From the NCBI GenBank assembly GCA_030753265.1, contig JASMCQ010000089.1, positions 1 to 56,593 on the forward strand: DNA of 56,593 bases, written 5' to 3'. Position 1 is the stretch's first letter, and every line of letters starts with the position of its first letter. This stretch comes from Dehalococcoidia bacterium (lineage in GTDB: Bacteria > Chloroflexota > Dehalococcoidia > UBA3495). Below the pieces are notes generated by a model. That model had not been told where the DNA came from and ran no database searches. It worked only from the letters and a program-made list of their open reading frames with translations. Below are positions 51,999-56,593 of this stretch, piece by piece. The position numbers and the translations under genes were made by a program.

Positions 51999-53432
51999 CT
52001 AGCCGAATTGGTACTCCCGGCTGGAGCCGATCGTCTTCATTGTGCGGAGGATCACCTGCTCGGCAGACCGGCGTTCCTCCGGGTTTACGGTGCGGACCCC
52101 GCCACTGTGGCGGACCTGTTCGAGGATGTGCTGCCGGTTATCTTCATGGAGGCGCAACCAGCCCATCAACTCCAGGCAGCCGTCAACTATCGATTCCGGC
52201 TCCAGCACCGAACCCCGGGCCAGCAGGGCATCGACCATTGCGCGAACGCCCGGCTGCCGAATGTCGCCCACCTGGTCGGCGACGAAATTGATGCGCTCCA
52301 CCAGGCTGCCGGTGTCGATCCACTCCTTGCCGGTGTGCCATCCTTCCACCGAAGGCGGGTTCACCAGGTCCTGTCCCATGTAACGACACTCCAGGGCCAC
52401 GTCGAAGATGCCCCGCTTGGGAAACTTGAAGTCGCCCAGCAGGTGCAGGGTACCTGCAACCACCTCCGCCGGGCTTTTGACCTTGGCGAACCGGGCCGTC
52501 TCCGACTTGAAGAAGCCGGAGTTGAACAGCACCCTCAGCATTGAGCGGATGTCGTAGCTGGACCGGAAGTACTCTTCCTCCAGTATCCTGATCGCCTCGG
52601 GGTCCTGCGGAGGGGTGTTCTGCCAGGCCGGCACCTGAGGCTCGTCGGCGACGAAGAAGTTGTATAGGTGCCTGGATATGAACCTGGCGGTAGCCGGCTG
52701 CCGGGCGATGATGTCGATGACGTCCTCGCCATTGAGCCGCCCAGTGTGGCCGAGGAAAGTCTTTTCGCCGTCATCGTGGTCTTCTGGAAGGTAACGGAAG
52801 CGCCAGGGAATCTTTCCGTAGGGTGGGGTGACCGTGTTGTCGTCGTCGATGGTCCAGCCGGTAAATGCCCGGGCCACCTCCTTAACGTCATCCTCGGTGT
52901 AGTTGGCCTGGCCGTCCATGCCCACGCCCATGGAGAAAAGCTCCAACAACTCCCGGCCCCAGTTTTCGTTGGGGGCCCCCTTATGGTTGAAGTTGTTGTC
53001 GAGCCAGAAGATCATGGCCGGGTCTTTGGCCAGCTGCAACAGAAGGTCACGGAAGCTGCCCAAGCCGTAGGCACGGAACATGTCGATCTGGTTGAGCGCC
53101 GTTTTTTCGTGGAGGACCTTGGCCAGGCCCGTGGCGAACAGCCCGTGCCAGAACAGAGCGATCTTCTCTTGTAGCGGCCGGACGCTGGCGTTGGCGTTCA
53201 TCCGGTAGAGGAACTCGGTGAGAGCGCCCTCGATGTTGCGGCTTTCCTTCCAGTCTATGTAGTAACGCTCCAGCACGTCCTCTTCTATCGCCGGTTGGAG
53301 TTCCGGGTAAAGGATCTCCTCCACCGTAGCTTCGTAGCCCTTGTCACAGTAGGCTTCCAGTTCTTGGAAGGTGGCGCCGAAGCCCGCCCGGCGCAGCAGG
53401 TGCGCCATCAAAGCTTTGTCCGTTTCCGGCAT
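51999..53432 (-). CDS. DUF1800 family protein
   Basis: 477-residue DUF1800 protein. Typical segments are AHLLRRAGFGAT at the N-terminus, LFWHGLFATG, NFNHKGAPNENWGRELLELFSMG, and YTEDDVKEVARAFTGW. The catalytic role of the family is not established. GGAGG precedes the ATG at 53432. In many bacteria DUF1800 and DUF1501 genes are neighbours, as here (DUF1501 is 160 bp upstream), suggesting a joint function. No signal peptide is visible. Confidence 0.9.
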   Translation of the reverse strand: MPETDKALMAHLLRRAGFGATFQELEAYCDKGYEATVEEILYPELQPAIEEDVLERYYIDWKESRNIEGALTEFLYRMNANASVRPLQEKIALFWHGLFATGLAKVLHEKTALNQIDMFRAYGLGSFRDLLLQLAKDPAMIFWLDNNFNHKGAPNENWGRELLELFSMGVGMDGQANYTEDDVKEVARAFTGWTIDDDNTVTPPYGKIPWRFRYLPEDHDDGEKTFLGHTGRLNGEDVIDIIARQPATARFISRHLYNFFVADEPQVPAWQNTPPQDPEAIRILEEEYFRSSYDIRSMLRVLFNSGFFKSETARFAKVKSPAEVVAGTLHLLGDFKFPKRGIFDVALECRYMGQDLVNPPSVEGWHTGKEWIDTGSLVERINFVADQVGDIRQPGVRAMVDALLARGSVLEPESIVDGCLELMGWLRLHEDNRQHILEQVRHSGGVRTVNPEERRSAEQVILRTMKTIGSSREYQFG

Positions 53433-53592
53433 AGCTCAAGCCCTCCTTTCGTTCAAGCTTCGATCGGGCCGTGGGCCCATCCATCCACGAGCCCAGATAT
53501 TCAAGACAAAGTTATTCTGGCTGCCACAACCAGGCGCCTGCACGCCCGCCGGCGGGGCGGACTGGTGTCCTCGCCGGCGTTAATCGTCGGCG

Positions 53593-54720
53593 CTAAATGA
53601 AGGCCAACTGCTCGAAATTGCCTCCGACCACGGGGACCGCGTCCAGGCCCAGCCACTTCTCCACGACGGACCCGTAAACGCCCCGGAAGTCGAAGTTGAA
53701 CTGCAAGTCGCCTTCCAGCAGGTCCTCCCCGCGCAGCGACGGGTATTCGCTGTACATCCCGCCCTTCACTGGGTCACCGACAGCGAAGGCCATGCCGCCA
53801 GAGCCGTGATCCGTGCCGGACCCGTTGTCCTTTACCCTCCGCCCAAACTCGGTGAACAGCAAGATCAGCACGTTATCCGAGGTATCGTGCTCTCTGAGGT
53901 CGCTGTAGAAGTCGGTGATGGCCCGAGAGAGATCGGTAAGGAGGCCAGGGTGGGCCGGATCCTGGCTGGCGTGGGTGTCGTAACCCATCTGCTGGGTGTA
54001 GAAGATGCGGGTCCCCAGGCCGGCGAACAGCACCTTGGCGATCCCTTTCAAGTTCTGTGCGATGGGACTGTTGGCATACTCCACCGTGGAATGATACTTT
54101 CCGGGGGCCGTCTTGAGGATGTCGGCGCCCTTCAACGCGTCCAGTCCCGTCTGCCCCAGGTAGTCCATTACCGGGCCCGTGCCCAGCGCCGGGGTGTACA
54201 TCCGGGAGAATGTCTCCAGCGCTTCGGACCGCTGCGGTTCCCCAGTGATGCCGCTTAAAACGCCGTAGGTTTCCAAGACAGCCACCGACGCCACCGGGAC
54301 TCCCGTCAATGCCAGTGCCCTTGGCAGTCCCCGGCCGAAGTTGACCCCGGTCAGCACGTTCTCAGCGTTGGGGTCCAGGTCCCGGATGACCCGGCCCAGC
54401 CAACCCTCGTTGCCGACTTTGTCCGGCTCGCAGGTGTGCCAGATGTCCATTGACCGGAAATGGGACCGGTTGGGGTTGGGGTAGCCGACGCCGTTGATGA
54501 TGGCCACCTTACCCTGGTCGTACAGCTCTTTGATGGGAGCCAGGGCCGGGTTGAAGCCGACCTTGTCATCAATGGGCAGCACCTGGTCCTGAGGGACGGC
54601 CAAGTTGGAGCGATTATCGTAGTACAGCGGATCGTTGAAGGGGACGATAGAGTTCATGTAGTCATTCCCCCCGGTCAACTGCACCACCACCAATATCGGG
54701 TCCTTACTCGTCGCGGTCAT
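53593..54720 (-). CDS. DUF1501 family protein
   Basis: 375-residue DUF1501 protein related to the alkaline phosphatase/sulfatase fold. Segments are LVVVQLTGGNDYMNSIVPF, GVGYPNPNRSHFRSMDIWHT, MGYDTHASQ, LILLFTEFGRRVKDNGSGTDHGSGG. The ATG at 54720 is preferred; the upstream frame to 54876 crosses the orphan IS end. It lacks a Tat signal, unlike many family members. It is followed by DUF1800. Confidence 0.9.
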   Translation of the reverse strand: MTATSKDPILVVVQLTGGNDYMNSIVPFNDPLYYDNRSNLAVPQDQVLPIDDKVGFNPALAPIKELYDQGKVAIINGVGYPNPNRSHFRSMDIWHTCEPDKVGNEGWLGRVIRDLDPNAENVLTGVNFGRGLPRALALTGVPVASVAVLETYGVLSGITGEPQRSEALETFSRMYTPALGTGPVMDYLGQTGLDALKGADILKTAPGKYHSTVEYANSPIAQNLKGIAKVLFAGLGTRIFYTQQMGYDTHASQDPAHPGLLTDLSRAITDFYSDLREHDTSDNVLILLFTEFGRRVKDNGSGTDHGSGGMAFAVGDPVKGGMYSEYPSLRGEDLLEGDLQFNFDFRGVYGSVVEKWLGLDAVPVVGGNFEQLAFI

Positions 54721-54810
54721 CTTTCCCGTTCCTTTCCCTTGGTATTCGTTCTCCAGTCGTAGGCACGCCGGGCTCACAAAGAAGTCTTTCCGACACGCGC
54801 CAGCCGAAAA

Positions 54811-54901
54811 CGTCATAACCAGGTCCTCAGGGAGTTCACCCAAGCTCTTCCACACCCCTGATCTATCGGGTCCCAAACCGTCTCATTTGTGCTGGTTGCC
54901 A
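54811..54901. mobile_element. Orphan right end of the IS481-like element
   Basis: 91 bp matching the right end of the element at 46816-47085, including codons for HNQVLREFTQALPHP before TGA and the terminal GCTGGTTGCCA. The inner left part is absent. It lies between DUF1501 and the FAD oxidoreductase and accounts for the apparent long frame before DUF1501. Confidence 0.75.
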
Positions 54902-54912
54902 GCAGCAGCGCT

Positions 54913-56094
54913 CTAAACCTTTACCCCAGCAACTTTGAAGGAGACGTCCGTCTGGGAGAAGCGTTGGGGCAGGAAGATATCCAGTGGTGTGTTGACCTCC
55001 GCCCTTCCCTTCACGATGAAATCGGCGATTATCTTGCCGGTAATGGTACTGAGGTGGATCCCTTTGTTGCGGTGGCCTGTGGCGATGTACGCCCCCTCCA
55101 CGCCCGGCACCGGTCCGATGACGGGCATGCCGTCGGCGGATAGGGGACGCGGCCCAGCCAGATGTTCCACGATCTCCGCCCTCTCCAGGTCGGGGATCAC
55201 GTAGAGCGATCTCTGAAGCATGTGGTGACGGCCCTCGGGAGTGCCGCTGGCATCAAATTCAAGCTTCACCAGGTCGTCGGCGGTATCGTCAAACCGGTTG
55301 GTCCCGGTGGCGCCCAGGCTGTGGAGGCCATCCTTGAACGGCGAAATGCCACCCCCCGAGTTCCGGCGGATCGCGTAAGGGAAAGGCTCTGGGTGGCGGA
55401 TTCTGATGGTCTCCCCTTTGAGGGGTCGGACGGGCACGGGGAAGCCCAGCCACTCCGAGGCTGCGCCCGACCAGGCTCCCATCGCTATCACCACCGCCCC
55501 ACACGGGATGACGCCGCCCGCGTAGGATACGCCGGTGACGCGGTCCTTCTGGATTTCCAGCCCCGTAGCCTGCCGGGTGAGGTACTCGGTTCCATGCAGC
55601 TCCGCGGCCCGGGCCTGGGCCAGGGTCAGCCGGTAGCCGTCTATCTGCGAGGTGCCGCGCAGAACGGCCCCGCGTTTGACTTCTGGATTGATCCGTGGTT
55701 CCAGCTTCAGCAGCTCCTCCCGGCTGAGCCACTCGAGGGTAACGTCCCCGTTGCTCACCTCCAAGTCCCTCTCGATAAACTTCATGTCCACATCGTCGAA
55801 TATCGCCAGCAGCGTGTCGAAGGTGTGCAGGCGGGTATCCAGGCCCGTCTGGTCGTGAAGCCGAGGCACCACGTCGTACATCAAGTCGCGGCCTTCCTTG
55901 GCCAACTCGTACTGGGTCTTGTTGTTCCAGATAAGCTGCCACACCATCCCGGTCCCGTGGAGGGAGGCCCCGGAGCCGATCGCGTTGCCGTCGATGACAG
56001 TGACCTTGACGCCCTGTCCGGCCAGAAAATAAGCCACGGCTGAGCCAACTACACCCGCACCGATAACCACGACATCTGACGCTGGAGTAACCAT
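54913..56094 (-). CDS. FAD-dependent oxidoreductase (DAO family)
   Basis: 393-residue amine or hydroxy-acid oxidase fold. The FAD motif GAGVVGSAVAYFLAGQG is at the N-terminus, and the C-terminal segment ends with GVEGAYIATGHRNKGIHLSTITGKIIADFI, typical of the D-amino acid/glycine oxidase and sarcosine oxidase group. The ATG at 56094 is preceded by AAGGAGG at nine bases. It is bounded by IS ends on both sides (54811-54901 and 56496 onward). Substrate is not known. Confidence 0.88.
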   Translation of the reverse strand: MVTPASDVVVIGAGVVGSAVAYFLAGQGVKVTVIDGNAIGSGASLHGTGMVWQLIWNNKTQYELAKEGRDLMYDVVPRLHDQTGLDTRLHTFDTLLAIFDDVDMKFIERDLEVSNGDVTLEWLSREELLKLEPRINPEVKRGAVLRGTSQIDGYRLTLAQARAAELHGTEYLTRQATGLEIQKDRVTGVSYAGGVIPCGAVVIAMGAWSGAASEWLGFPVPVRPLKGETIRIRHPEPFPYAIRRNSGGGISPFKDGLHSLGATGTNRFDDTADDLVKLEFDASGTPEGRHHMLQRSLYVIPDLERAEIVEHLAGPRPLSADGMPVIGPVPGVEGAYIATGHRNKGIHLSTITGKIIADFIVKGRAEVNTPLDIFLPQRFSQTDVSFKVAGVKV

Positions 56095-56286
56095 CGCACC
56101 ATCCTCCTTATTCACCGGAAACCAGCCCCGGGCGGCGGTTTGCACCCGGCTGGGCTAGCGCGGGAGACATCGCCGGTCGTGGGCTAAACACCCCCGAGCA
56201 ATCCGAGGGCCTGGCCCCATCCGGCTATCGAGCCGGGAACGTCACGCAAAACGGCCCGCACCCAGGGCTATTGTCCTTCTGCGGCT

Positions 56287-56514
56287 ATGGGAAAGAGTCT
56301 AGCAACGTGGTACGGCGTGGTCAAGAGTCCTGCCAGGCCGGCGCTCGAGCCCGATTCGAGCTTCTATTGGGTGAGGACCGGTGGCAAGGCACCGGCGCTC
56401 CAGCGTCAGACTTCTCCGACGGGTTGGTTCAAAAAGCGCTGGGCGAAACGCAAGAACCGGTACAGTTCGCCGAAGCCGGTAACCAGGTCGAGGTATGTAG
56501 ACCGTCAGCGATAA
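56287..56514 (+). CDS. Small basic ORF, doubtful
   Basis: 75 codons with GC-rich third positions, reading (M)GKSLATWYGVVKSPARPA, FYWVRTGGKAP and a Lys/Arg-rich stretch WFKKRWAKRKNRYSSP. No ribosome binding site is evident. Its stop lies within the IS left end starting at 56496, so it may be the beginning of a gene cut by the IS or a chance frame. Confidence 0.3.
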   Translation: MGKSLATWYGVVKSPARPALEPDSSFYWVRTGGKAPALQRQTSPTGWFKKRWAKRKNRYSSPKPVTRSRYVDRQR

Positions 56515-56593
56515 TGGGACACATTGGGGTGTAAGAAAACCCGAGAAAGTGGAAGTGGCGTGAGCTCCTGGAATGAAGGTACATTACTTCCAG
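56496..56593. mobile_element. Left end of an IS481-like element, cut by window end
   Basis: The sequence from 56496 to the window end matches the left end of the element at 46816 with about seven differences, including the TGTAGACCG terminus and ATGGGACACATTGGGG. The transposase would start about 10-20 bp beyond the window. Its completeness cannot be judged. Confidence 0.75.

Noticed and set aside
54721..54876. N-terminal extension of DUF1501
   Set aside because: It overlaps the orphan IS end; DUF1501 similarity begins at 54720.

Overview
The window looks like a chromosomal segment of an uncultured member of the Chloroflexota, probably Dehalococcoidia or a relative. This is an inference from high GC with GC-rich third codon positions, lipoproteins that join a Thr/Pro-rich linker to NHL or PD40 propellers, a siroheme-type heme gene set, nickel superoxide dismutase and dispersed GC-rich hairpin repeats. 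No rRNA gene or CRISPR array was seen, and only one tRNA gene (tRNA-Ile).

Layout. 1-1.4 kb: 3' part of a large serine recombinase that runs into tRNA-Ile(GAU). 1.4-5.1 kb: MscS channel, cupin, sirtuin and protein isoaspartyl methyltransferase. 5.2-12.9 kb: tetrapyrrole cluster, with a promoter and ~400-nt leader, then a fused siroheme decarboxylase (AhbA-AhbB), precorrin-2 dehydrogenase, hemC, a cobA-hemD fusion, hemB and hemL, closed by a terminator that looks bidirectional. 13-16.7 kb: nickel SOD, ilvD, a MazEF-like toxin-antitoxin pair followed by a second diverged copy of the ilvD 3' end, and a PD-(D/E)XK-like protein. 16.7-20 kb: TldD/PmbA protease pair, PmbA carrying an in-frame genomic repeat. 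20-25.4 kb: PaaG-like crotonase, NHL lipoprotein, and an opposite-strand pair of a VLRF1-type peptidyl-tRNA hydrolase and MutS2. 25.7-31.5 kb: NIPSNAP protein, MbfA-type membrane ferritin, a MITE-like element, a two-gene ADP-forming acyl-CoA synthetase and an alpha/beta hydrolase. 31.7-36.4 kb: information processing (rplY, greA, lysS, serS). 36.6-43.4 kb: polysaccharide deacetylase, a three-gene nitrile hydratase/thiocyanate hydrolase-like set, MBL-fold hydrolase, M20 peptidase, surE and lysA. 43.5-46.7 kb: HNH nuclease, DUF433/DUF5615 toxin-antitoxin pair, holB and ricT. 46.8-56.6 kb: accessory region with IS481-like ends, lipoprotein and NHL propellers, DUF1800/DUF1501 genes, a FAD oxidoreductase and small zinc-ribbon and HTH proteins.

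Working together. The heme genes cover glutamate-1-semialdehyde to uroporphyrinogen III, siroheme precursors and siroheme decarboxylation; hemA, a ferrochelatase, ahbC and ahbD are not in the window. The VLRF1-MutS2 pair reads as a two-step ribosome rescue module: splitting of collided ribosomes, then release of the stalled chain. Accessory genes sit between housekeeping genes and are often bordered by short repeats. The most notable signals are the VLRF1-MutS2 operon, the AhbA-AhbB fusion, the toxin-antitoxin insertion at ilvD with a duplicated gene end, and a 270-bp IS derivative that keeps a 39-codon in-frame fusion of the apparent transposase ends.
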